Source: Anaerolineales bacterium (lineage in GTDB: Bacteria; Chloroflexota; Anaerolineae; Anaerolineales; E44-bin32). From it: 8,196 bases of DNA. The notes under the pieces were generated by a model. That model saw nothing but the letters and a program-made list of their open reading frames with translations, did no database searches and was not told the DNA's origin. A program made the translations under genes and the position numbers. This document shows positions 1-4,836 of the stretch, piece after piece. The stretch is taken from NCBI GenBank assembly GCA_030606845.1, contig JAUWFP010000082.1:1-8196 (forward strand), written 5' to 3'. Each line of letters begins with the position of its first letter. Positions within the stretch are counted from its first letter, which is position 1.

Positions 1-141
1 GCTGGAAGGGTTCAACAGTCTCATCCAGGCTGCCAAAGCACGTGCACGTGGATACCGAACCAACCGTAATCTCATTACCATGGCCTATCTCATCGCTGGA
101 CAGCTTAAGTTCAACTTACCCACATGAAACAGCGAGGAGCC
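1..141 (+). mobile_element. 3' end of an ISL3-type insertion sequence (cut by window edge)
   Basis: The transposase C-terminus stops at 127. The bases straddling its stop (about 119-141, CCCACATGAAACAGCGAGGAG followed by CC) look like the terminal inverted repeat of ISL3 elements, which often begin with a GG(G/C)-rich tip and carry CATG/CGTGTGGG inside. The element probably ends at 141. The next eight bases (142-149) are all T, which would fit the 8-bp, often AT-rich target duplication typical of ISL3. The matching left end lies outside the window, so both the terminus and the duplication are inferred. The element sits just past the 3' end of pyrG, in opposite orientation, and does not interrupt it. 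Confidence 0.6.
2..127 (+). CDS. ISL3 family transposase, C-terminal 41 residues (partial)
   Basis: An open frame enters from the left edge and ends at TGA 125-127. Its translation reads LEGFNSLIQAAKARARGY, then RTNRNLITMAYLIAGQL, then KFNLPT. This matches the conserved end of ISL3-type DDE transposases as I know it: an E-G-(F/L)-N-S-x-I-Q-x-A-K-x-x-A-R-G-Y block carrying the last acidic catalytic residue, then a hydrophobic helix with Y-L-I-A-G-x-L. The glutamate of LEGFNS is probably the E of the DDE triad. Only this tail is visible, so I cannot tell whether the element is intact. It is the only plus-strand gene in the window. Confidence 0.75.
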   Translation: MEGFNSLIQAAKARARGYRTNRNLITMAYLIAGQLKFNLPT

Positions 142-178
142 TTTTTTTTAAACCAGTCGTAAACCGCGCACCCTCAGC

Positions 179-1852
179 TTATACACCTTTGGCATTTTCT
201 TTTCCATCCAGTGATTGTTCCACGATAAGTTGAGAATCATCCTGTTTCGCGCGGGAGAGGCGCGCAACTGCCTCAATGAAACCCTTGAAAAGTGGATGGG
301 GGCGGTTAGGGCGTGATAGGAACTCAGGATGGAACTGACTTCCAACCATGAAGGGATGGTCCGTTAACTCAGCAATTTCCACAAGTTTGCCATCCGGTGA
401 TTCCCCGGAAAAGACCATACCTTTTGAGTCGAAGATCTCCCGGTAGTGGTTGTTGAATTCAAATCGGTGGCGATGGCGCTCTTGCACTAATGATTGTCCG
501 TAGGCGCCCGCAGCGATTGTGCCATCAAGAAGCTGGCATGGATATAATCCCAACCTCATTGTCCCGCCTAATTCAGCAATGCCGCGCTGCTCTGGGAGCA
601 GATCGATGACAGGATGTGGTGTGTTTCGGTTGAACTCCGTCGAGTTTGCATCCTCTGAATCGAATACATAGCGCCCAAATTCAATAACCATCACCTGCAT
701 TCCAAGGCATAACCCCAGGTAAGGCACCTGCTTCTCACGAGCATAACGAGCAGCCGCGATTTTTCCCTCAATCCCGCGCGCACCAAATCCACCGGGAACG
801 ATAATCCCGTCCGCTTGAATAAGCTCATCCCAGCCTTTCCCACGTTCCAATTCAGCAGAATGCAGCCAAAGAATCTCAGCATCGACACCTGCGGTCAACG
901 ACGCGTGGCGCACCGCCTCACGGACGCTCATATAAGCATCTTTTAGCTCAACATATTTCCCCACAATGGCAATTTTGACCTTCGGTCGAGGTGTGCGCTG
1001 CTCCGCGATCAAGGACTCCCACTCAGTCCAATCTGGTTTCTTGCGGCTTTCGAGACCCATACGAGACAGGACGTACTTCCCAACCCCTTCATGTTCCAGC
1101 AAGAGCGGTATTTCATACAGGATTGATGTCGTGGGAAGGGGAATCACGGCTCGCTCCTCGACATCGCAGAACAGGGCGATCTTCTCGCACAGTTCCTGCC
1201 TTATGGGGTAGTCCGACCGGGCGATGATCATGTCTGGCTGAATACCAATCGAGCGCAGCTCACGAACCGAATGCTGGGTTGGTTTGGTCTTCAACTCACC
1301 CGTCGCACCGATATGAGGGAGCCAAGTGACATGGATGTAGACGGTATTCTCGCGGCCCAGGTTCGCACGCATCTGACGTAGCGCCTCGAGGAACGGCAGC
1401 GATTCGATGTCTCCAACCGTGCCGCCGACTTCTACAAGGACGATCTCTGCATTTGTGGCTGTCGGGACAAGGCTGATCGTTCGTTTGATTTCATTGGTGA
1501 TGTGTGGGATCACCTGGATTGTGCCCCCCAAGAAATCCCCCTTCCGCTCACGGGCTATTACTTCAGAATAAATTTGACCCGTGGTGACGTTGCAAACAGA
1601 GCTGAGGCTGGCATCGATGAAACGCTCATAATGTCCAAGATCCAAATCAGTCTCAGCGCCATCATCCAAGACAAAGACCTCGCCATGTTGGTACGGGCTC
1701 ATCGTGCCCGGATCAACGTTAATATATGGATCGAGCTTCTGGATGGAAACCGTAAAACCGCGTTCTTTCAGCACCTTACCTAATGCAGCCGCGGTGACTC
1801 CTTTGCCAACGGAGCTCACCACACCACCAGTCAAGAAGATATACTTTTCCAT
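179..1852 (-). CDS. pyrG: CTP synthase (glutamine-hydrolysing)
   Basis: This enzyme makes CTP from UTP, ATP and glutamine-derived ammonia in the cytoplasm, the last step of de novo pyrimidine nucleotide synthesis. The 557-residue product is slightly longer than the usual 535-550. The N-terminal synthetase domain (about 1-270) opens with the TGGVVSSVGKG P-loop (8-18) and contains DGAETDLDLGHYERF (64-78, metal/ATP site), EVGGTVGDIES (141-151) and the UTP-site segment GELKTKPTQHSV (185-196). The class I glutamine amidotransferase domain (about 290-535) has the oxyanion PGGFGARG (353-360), nucleophile Cys382 in LGLCLGMQ, and the His508/Glu510 pair in SQFHPE, so the triad is complete. The last 20 or so residues are polar and variable. 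The ATG start at 1852 has a strong GGGGGAGGTGA ribosome-binding site about 9 nt upstream. A terminator-like hairpin lies directly upstream, between the gene and its Roadblock neighbour, which suggests attenuation or separate transcription. An ISL3 end lies about 37 bp after the stop. Confidence 0.98.
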   Translation of the reverse strand: MEKYIFLTGGVVSSVGKGVTAAALGKVLKERGFTVSIQKLDPYINVDPGTMSPYQHGEVFVLDDGAETDLDLGHYERFIDASLSSVCNVTTGQIYSEVIARERKGDFLGGTIQVIPHITNEIKRTISLVPTATNAEIVLVEVGGTVGDIESLPFLEALRQMRANLGRENTVYIHVTWLPHIGATGELKTKPTQHSVRELRSIGIQPDMIIARSDYPIRQELCEKIALFCDVEERAVIPLPTTSILYEIPLLLEHEGVGKYVLSRMGLESRKKPDWTEWESLIAEQRTPRPKVKIAIVGKYVELKDAYMSVREAVRHASLTAGVDAEILWLHSAELERGKGWDELIQADGIIVPGGFGARGIEGKIAAARYAREKQVPYLGLCLGMQVMVIEFGRYVFDSEDANSTEFNRNTPHPVIDLLPEQRGIAELGGTMRLGLYPCQLLDGTIAAGAYGQSLVQERHRHRFEFNNHYREIFDSKGMVFSGESPDGKLVEIAELTDHPFMVGSQFHPEFLSRPNRPHPLFKGFIEAVARLSRAKQDDSQLIVEQSLDGKENAKGV

Positions 1853-1883
1853 CTCAGCTCACCTCCCCCGTCCATAGTTGGTT

Positions 1884-1924
1884 AAAAGAGAAGTGGGGAG
1901 GGTCATGTTCGTGCCCCTCCCCAC
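1884..1924 (-). terminator. terminator- or attenuator-like hairpin before pyrG
   Basis: A perfect 10-bp inverted repeat (1915-1924 with 1893-1902; GTGGGGAGGG/CCCTCCCCAC) encloses a 12-nt loop. In the minus-strand direction it is followed at once by the pyrimidine/T-rich run TTCTCTTTT (1892-1884). It lies after the Roadblock stop and 31 nt before the pyrG ATG. It could end Roadblock transcription, or act as an attenuator in a pyrG leader, as pyrG is attenuated in some Gram-positive bacteria. The T-run is interrupted by two Cs, so terminator strength is uncertain. Confidence 0.55.
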
Positions 1925-1929
1925 CTGAT

Positions 1930-1948
1930 TTCGAGACTTCCGCTCGAA
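1930..1948 (-). other. small hairpin in the Roadblock-pyrG spacer
   Basis: A perfect 6-bp inverted repeat, TTCGAG (1930-1935) and CTCGAA (1943-1948), encloses a 7-nt loop. It lies just upstream of the larger terminator-like hairpin in the direction of transcription. With that hairpin it makes two tandem stems in a 118-bp spacer. No T-run follows it, so it is not a terminator on its own. It may be a leader structure or chance. Confidence 0.35.
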
Positions 1949-1970
1949 CGGATGCCTGTTTTCCTGCTCA

Positions 1971-2342
1971 CTAGACCAGTTTCTCCAAGTCCGCGGCAGC
2001 ACGCCTCATCTCGAGAAAAACCAATCCGAGCTTAGTATGCTTACGTGCCAGGACGGTCAGAACTGCGCCATTACCAATCGAGGTAAGGAGTACGTAACCC
2101 TCATCACCATGAATGTAAACCTCATCCAGGCTACCCCGTCCGAGCTCACCGGCGATCCGTTCGCCTAGACTGAGCATAGCCGCGGACATCGCCGAAACCC
2201 GATCCTCTTCGACGGAAGAAGGCAGTACGGCGGCGATCGTAAGACCATCAACACTCACAACAGCCGATGCTTCTACGTCGGGCGTTCTGCTCAGTAAATC
2301 ATGCAATCGATCGACCATGGATTCGTGGGCTGTTTTTTCCAT
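1971..2342 (-). CDS. Roadblock/LC7 domain protein (MglB-like fold)
   Basis: This small protein of 123 residues is essentially one Roadblock/LC7 domain. The pattern is typical: VEASAVVSVDGLTIAAVLP (strands 1-2), an Ala-rich helix SAMSAAMLSLGERIAGEL, then SLDEVYIHGDEGYVLLTSIGNGAVLTVLA (strands 3-5) and a final helix LGLVFLEMRRAAADL, where the residues around GLVFLEMRR follow the usual G-x-x-x-x-x-x-R arrangement. There is no signal peptide or membrane segment. Proteins of this family form dimers that bind or regulate small Ras-like GTPases (MglB with MglA) or act as regulatory subunits. No GTPase gene lies in the window, so the partner is unknown. The start is uncertain: I prefer ATG 2342, with GGGGA about 8 nt upstream, but an in-frame TTG at 2357 would add five residues (MGKIR). 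The stop is TAG 1971-1973. It is followed by two hairpins and then pyrG. Confidence 0.85.
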   Translation of the reverse strand: MEKTAHESMVDRLHDLLSRTPDVEASAVVSVDGLTIAAVLPSSVEEDRVSAMSAAMLSLGERIAGELGRGSLDEVYIHGDEGYVLLTSIGNGAVLTVLARKHTKLGLVFLEMRRAAADLEKLV

Positions 2343-2382
2343 CCGAATTTTCCCCAATCAATTTTATGAACCCCGACAGTCT

Positions 2383-2421
2383 ATCATAGGCGAGGAGCCT
2401 GAGCAAGAAGAATGGGCTCCT
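2383..2421 (-). promoter_or_regulatory. possible promoter and inverted repeat upstream of the Roadblock gene
   Basis: On the minus strand a TATGAT -10-like hexamer (2388-2383) lies about 40 nt before the start codon. No good -35 is seen at 17 nt; TTCTTC at 18 nt and TTCTTG at 15 nt are poor matches. A 7-bp inverted repeat, AGGAGCC (2393-2399) and GGCTCCT (2415-2421), spans the -35 region and could be an operator. The gene needs its own promoter, because about 760 bp of repeats separate it from rimM, but this assignment is tentative. Confidence 0.3.
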
Positions 2422-2448
2422 ATACCTATTGATTCAAGTCATCGCCAG

Positions 2449-2516
2449 CTTTTCGGCTTCGCTCCCCACTCCCTTCGATCGGGGACTTCGGAGGATAAAC
2501 TCCGCGAAGCAATCTC
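2449..2516. repeat. extragenic repeat, family 3, copy 1
   Basis: The segment ends GGGGACTTCGGAGGATAAAC then TCCGCGAAGCAATCTC. It matches the copy at 2949-3020 in its first part (CCTTCGG/TTTCGGCTTCGC), in CGGGGACTTC and in AGGATAAACTCCG(C/T)GAAGCA. It is not a gene. It resembles the dispersed 'aacccttcgg...ggataaactccg' repeats common in environmental bacterial genomes. Confidence 0.7.
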
Positions 2517-2532
2517 CAACATCCACCGGCAT

Positions 2533-2614
2533 GTCATTGCGAGCGAAGCGAAGCAATCTCGCTCTTTCATCCGCTGAGATTGCCACGTCGCTCTAGCGGG
2601 TTCCTCGCGATGAT
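2533..2614. repeat. extragenic palindromic repeat, family 1, copy 1
   Basis: This unit of about 82 bp starts GTCATTGCGAGCGAAGCGAA and ends CTCGCGATGAT. The outer ends are imperfect inverted repeats of each other. An inner pair, GCAATCTC and GAGATTGC, is perfect, so the unit can fold into a long nested hairpin. A second copy lies at 2737-2820. Translation gives the artefact peptide VIASEAKQS, often seen in spurious annotations; it is not a protein. Confidence 0.85.
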
Positions 2615-2641
2615 GCGCGCGGCGTTGGCTTCGCCTTTTTT

Positions 2642-2692
2642 GTCATTTCGAGTGAGCCGTGTAGCGGCGACCGAGAAATCCCTATGATGTTG
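2642..2692. repeat. extragenic repeat, family 2, copy 1 (diverged)
   Basis: It begins GTCATTTCGAG and continues to CGAGAAATCCCTATGATGTT. It shares both flanks with the copy at 2847-2886, but its centre is expanded (GTGAGCCGTGTAGCGGCGAC). The ends ATTTCG and CGAGAAAT are near-complementary, so it can form a hairpin. Confidence 0.75.
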
Positions 2693-2698
2693 CTTGTG

Positions 2699-2720
2699 CG
2701 GGCTCCAGCTCCGGAGCCCG
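2699..2720. repeat. perfect 8-bp hairpin between repeat copies
   Basis: CGGGCTCC (2699-2706) and GGAGCCCG (2713-2720) enclose a 6-nt loop. The hairpin sits between a family 2 and a family 1 repeat. No T-run follows on either strand, so I do not call it a terminator. Its role is unknown. Confidence 0.5.
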
Positions 2721-2736
2721 AATGTAGCCCCTTATT

Positions 2737-2820
2737 GTCATTGCGAGCGAAGCGAAGCAACCTCGCTCTTTCTATCCGCTGGGATTGCCACGTCGCCCTT
2801 CCGGGCTCACTCGCAATGAC
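2737..2820. repeat. extragenic palindromic repeat, family 1, copy 2
   Basis: This unit of about 84 bp has perfect inverted termini, GTCATTGCGAG and CTCGCAATGAC, and inner arms GCAACCTC and GGGATTGC. It is nearly identical to 2533-2614 in the first 28 bases and in the GATTGCCACGTCGC block. Such a palindrome resembles a small non-autonomous (MITE- or REP-like) element. Confidence 0.85.
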
Positions 2821-2846
2821 GTGCGCGGCAACACCTTTCTTTTATT

Positions 2847-2886
2847 GTCATTTCGAGCGAAGCGAGAAATCCCTACGATGTTGCTC
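2847..2886. repeat. extragenic repeat, family 2, copy 2
   Basis: It reads GTCATTTCGAGCGAAGCGAG followed by AAATCCCTACGATGTTGCTC. It is the compact version of the copy at 2642-2692. Family 1 and family 2 share the GTCATT-x-CGAGCGAAGCGA core, so they are probably related. Confidence 0.8.
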
Positions 2887-2948
2887 ATAAGGAATCCTTC
2901 TTTGGAACGGATACGTCCCTGTGCTGACGAAATACGCCCCTTAATGTA

Positions 2949-3020
2949 ATGCTGAACCCTTCGGTTTCGCCCCCGACAAAACCGGGGACTTCACTCAGGA
3001 TAAACTCCGTGAAGCATCTC
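2949..3020. repeat. extragenic repeat, family 3, copy 2
   Basis: This copy runs from GCTGAACCCTTCGGTTTCGC through a small CCCCG/CGGGG hairpin (centre about 2971-2987) to AGGATAAACTCCGTGAAGCA. It matches 2449-2516 in the CGGGGACTTC and GGATAAACTCC blocks. The bases from here to the rimM stop (3021-3118) show no gene and no convincing terminator; the best stem there is 5 bp (ACTCC/GGAGT, 3039-3056). Confidence 0.7.
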
Positions 3021-3118
3021 GTTCTTTGAACGGAAATCACTCCCTTCAGCCGGAGTAGGTTTCACCTGACACAAGTATGAAATGATGGTTCTACGTGGAT
3101 AAAGGGGCAGTCGTGATG

Positions 3119-3682
3119 TTACTCGCCTTTCTTGGTTGGGAGCAATCCCGAGAGCAGATGGACGATAACCTTCCCCCGCTCTAGATCGACATCACGAATA
3201 ACGGATTCGATTGCCGGAAGAAGTACTTCATCACCAGTTTCGTTGCGAACAATGAAGACATCATTCGCACCAGTCTCAAGAATCTCTGCGATTTCGCCCA
3301 GCGCTTCCCCGTCCTCGCAGCAGACACTCAATCCGAGCAGCTGCCAGTGGTAGTATTCCCCCTCCTGCAGAGATTCAACCTCACCAGATTCCAGCCGGAT
3401 CTCCCTATCACGCCACTCCTCAGCCGAATTTCGATCATCACAACCTTCAATGGCGAGAAGGTAACGTCCGCGATGCAAGCGGATGGAGGTGATAATCGAG
3501 GGTGTTGTTGTGTCACCCAGGAATATCTCCATCCCCGGACGGAGCGATTGGATCAGTTTCGAGAATTGCTCAACGACGAGCCCGCCTCGAATCCCGTGAG
3601 GACGAACAATACGCCCGACAACCAGAAAATTCGGTGGTTGTCGGGCGCTTCCCTTCTCAGGTGAATCTGAAGGTCGAACCAT
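3119..3682 (-). CDS. rimM: ribosome maturation factor RimM
   Basis: RimM binds S19 and free 30S subunits and helps mature the 16S rRNA 3' domain (head). The 187-residue product has both expected parts. The N-terminal RimM barrel starts with VGRIVRPHGIRGGLVVE (22-38, matching the family's VGkIxxpHGlkGexxV) and continues to about 105. The C-terminal PRC-type barrel begins at EYYHWQLLGLSV and ends with VLLPAIESVIRDVDLERGK and a short polar tail (LLPTKKGE). The ATG at 3682 gives about 19 extra residues before the barrel. No later ATG, GTG or TTG fits, so this start stands. It lies 6 nt after the khpA stop with no clear Shine-Dalgarno, so translation is probably coupled to khpA. Rather than trmD and rplS, a repeat-rich gap follows. 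Confidence 0.95.
   Translation of the reverse strand: MVRPSDSPEKGSARQPPNFLVVGRIVRPHGIRGGLVVEQFSKLIQSLRPGMEIFLGDTTTPSIITSIRLHRGRYLLAIEGCDDRNSAEEWRDREIRLESGEVESLQEGEYYHWQLLGLSVCCEDGEALGEIAEILETGANDVFIVRNETGDEVLLPAIESVIRDVDLERGKVIVHLLSGLLPTKKGE
3612..3647 (-). other. perfect 12-bp hairpin inside the 5' coding part of rimM
   Basis: CGCCCGACAACC and GGTTGTCGGGCG (3612-3623 and 3636-3647) are perfect complements around a 12-nt loop, so the mRNA can form a GC-rich stem over codons 12-24 or so of rimM. It starts about 35 nt after the AUG. No T-run follows. It could slow or tune translation of rimM relative to khpA, or mark an mRNA processing site; that is inference. Confidence 0.5.
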
Positions 3683-3688
3683 TCGCGT

Positions 3689-3916
3689 TTAAGGGATATC
3701 GAGTGTGGCGCGTACACCACTTCGAGCAGCAGCTACTCTCAAGAGCACGCGCATAGCATTTGCCACTCGACCATTCCGCCCAATCACCCTTCCCATATCT
3801 TCCTCAGCGACAGATAATTCCAACAGGACATCGCGTCCACGGTTTTCCTCTGTCACCCAGACTTCAGTAGGATCGTCAACGATAGACTTCGCAATAAACT
3901 CGATTAAGGATTTCAC
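3689..3916 (-). CDS. khpA: KhpA/YlqC-type KH-domain RNA-binding protein
   Basis: This 75-residue protein is a single KH domain of the YlqC/KhpA family. These proteins bind RNA and, in several Gram-positive bacteria, partner with KhpB (EloR/Jag) to affect cell elongation and RNA levels. The GxxG loop is visible as VIGRNGRVANAMRVLL (G46-R-N-G49), preceded by the usual N-terminal helix SLIEFIAKSIVDDP and strand VWVTEE. The length equals the family norm. The start is GTG 3916, with GGAGGG 12 nt upstream. It stands in its classic place between rpsP (57-nt spacer) and rimM (6-nt spacer). No KhpB gene is in the window. Confidence 0.95.
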   Translation of the reverse strand: MKSLIEFIAKSIVDDPTEVWVTEENRGRDVLLELSVAEEDMGRVIGRNGRVANAMRVLLRVAAARSGVRATLDIP

Positions 3917-3973
3917 TTTAGATACAACCCTCCATGAGTCCTGCTTGTGTGCATTCCCGAGCAGCTTCAGGAC

Positions 3974-4729
3974 TTAGGCGTCCTCTTCCTTCTCGGGTTC
4001 AGCTTCATCGTCCGCTTCGTCTTCTTTTGCCTCGGACTCAGGTTCCACTTCGGCTTCAGGCTCAGCTTCAGTTTCCGCTTCGGCTTCAGATTCAGCAGCT
4101 TCTTCGGGCTCTTCGGCTTTTTCTTCTTCATCGGTAGCTTCAGCCTCGGTCTCCTCTTCTGCTTCAGGAGCTTCCTTTTCCATCGCTGGAGATTCTTCAG
4201 GTTCCGCTTCAGCCTCTGCTTCAGCCTCGGTCTCCTCTACAACCTCAGGAGCTTCCTTTTCCTCGGTTGGAGTTTCATCAGGCTCCGCTTCAGCCTCGGT
4301 TTCCTCTGCAGACTCAGACGTTTCTTCTACAGCTTCTTCCGCCTCGTCCTTCTTGCGCGCGCTTGCTTTCTTCTTACGCTTCCCGATAAGGTCATCACGG
4401 CGTGTCCGCGGATCGATCTCCGGGAGCGCCTTTTCTGCTTCCTCTAACAACTTCTCGATTGATTCTCCTTGCTTAAAGCGTTCCCAACGCTCCCAGGTTC
4501 CCAGAGCGTTCAGTGCTTGACGGACGGCGTCGCTCGGCTGTGCTCCATGCTGAAGCCAGTGGAACAAACGCGCTTCATCCACAACTACGGTGGATGGTTC
4601 CGTGCGAGGATTATAGTTGCCGAGGATCTCCAAGAAGCGCCCATCTCGTGGGCTTTCTTTGTCCGCAGCGACGATTCGGTAGCTCGGCTGGTTACGAGCA
4701 CCCACTCGGCGTAATCGAATTCGAACCAT
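3974..4729 (-). CDS. rpsP: 30S ribosomal protein S16 with long acidic C-terminal extension
   Basis: S16 binds 16S rRNA early in 30S assembly. Residues 1-80 are a standard S16: MVRIRLRRVGARNQPSYRIV, then RDGRFLEILGNYNP and LFHWLQHGAQPSDAVRQAL. Most S16 proteins end near 80-100, but this one has 251 residues. From about 81 to 117 runs a charged helical linker, then a basic patch KRKKKASARKK (117-127). After this comes a low-complexity acidic tail (128-251): of 120 residues (131-250), 57 are Glu and 24 Ala. It contains imperfect tandem repeats beginning EETEAEAEP. The ATG at 4729 has a GAGAGGG Shine-Dalgarno 7 nt upstream. The frame is continuous and the terminator codon is TAA, so the tail is not a frameshift artefact. 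It is second in the ffh operon. The tail is probably disordered; its role is unknown. Confidence 0.95.
   Translation of the reverse strand: MVRIRLRRVGARNQPSYRIVAADKESPRDGRFLEILGNYNPRTEPSTVVVDEARLFHWLQHGAQPSDAVRQALNALGTWERWERFKQGESIEKLLEEAEKALPEIDPRTRRDDLIGKRKKKASARKKDEAEEAVEETSESAEETEAEAEPDETPTEEKEAPEVVEETEAEAEAEAEPEESPAMEKEAPEAEEETEAEATDEEEKAEEPEEAAESEAEAETEAEPEAEVEPESEAKEDEADDEAEPEKEEDA
4139..4312 (-). repeat. in-frame tandem repeats encoding the acidic S16 tail
   Basis: The plus-strand block CAGCCTCGG(T)-(C/T)TCCTCT recurs at 4141, 4222 and 4291, that is with spacings of 81 and 69 nt, both multiples of three. The two units also share CAGGAGCTTCCTTTTCC. They encode EETEAEAEPDETPTEEKEAP and a copy in which the EA run is longer by four residues. 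The 12-nt difference looks like a slippage or unequal-exchange event. Confidence 0.75.
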
Positions 4730-4836
4730 TTATCGTCCCTCTCTTTTTTCGTTTTGCCTGCTCGTGTTTCGGGGTCGAGAGGGGGCTGCCTCGGAAGGGA
4801 GGCAATTGTTACCTTTCAACCACCAACAGGCTTTGA
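4730..4836 (-). promoter_or_regulatory. ffh-rpsP spacer with possible SD-sequestering structure
   Basis: The 107-nt spacer holds a 6-bp hairpin (TGCCTC 4787-4792, GAGGCA 4799-4804, loop 6). It also holds a 7-nt CCCTCTC/GAGAGGG complementarity (4777-4783 with 4737-4743). One arm of the latter is the rpsP Shine-Dalgarno itself, so a folded leader could mask it. The loop would be 33 nt, so pairing is only suggestive. No promoter is seen; rpsP is probably read from the ffh promoter. Confidence 0.3.

Noticed and set aside
1502..1783. Plus-strand frame of 93 codons within pyrG
   Set aside because: It is antisense to highly conserved CTP synthase codons, with no ribosome-binding site or family similarity.
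2699..2720. GC-rich 8-bp stem as a terminator for rimM or another gene
   Set aside because: No T-run follows on either strand and it lies about 400 bp beyond the rimM stop.
2533..2886. Possible CRISPR array because of regularly recurring GTCATT(G/T)CGAG units
   Set aside because: The units vary in length and sequence, spacing is irregular, there are only two copies per type, and no cas gene is present.
2317..2890. Two plus-strand frames containing VIASEAKQS and LSLRAKRSNLALS
   Set aside because: These peptides are translations of the palindromic extragenic repeats and are well known as spurious annotations.
3947..4447. Long plus-strand frame rich in Phe, Arg and Leu
   Set aside because: It is the antisense shadow of the Glu/Ala repeat codons of the S16 tail. 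It has no recognisable domain, and its composition mirrors GAA/GCT codons read in reverse.
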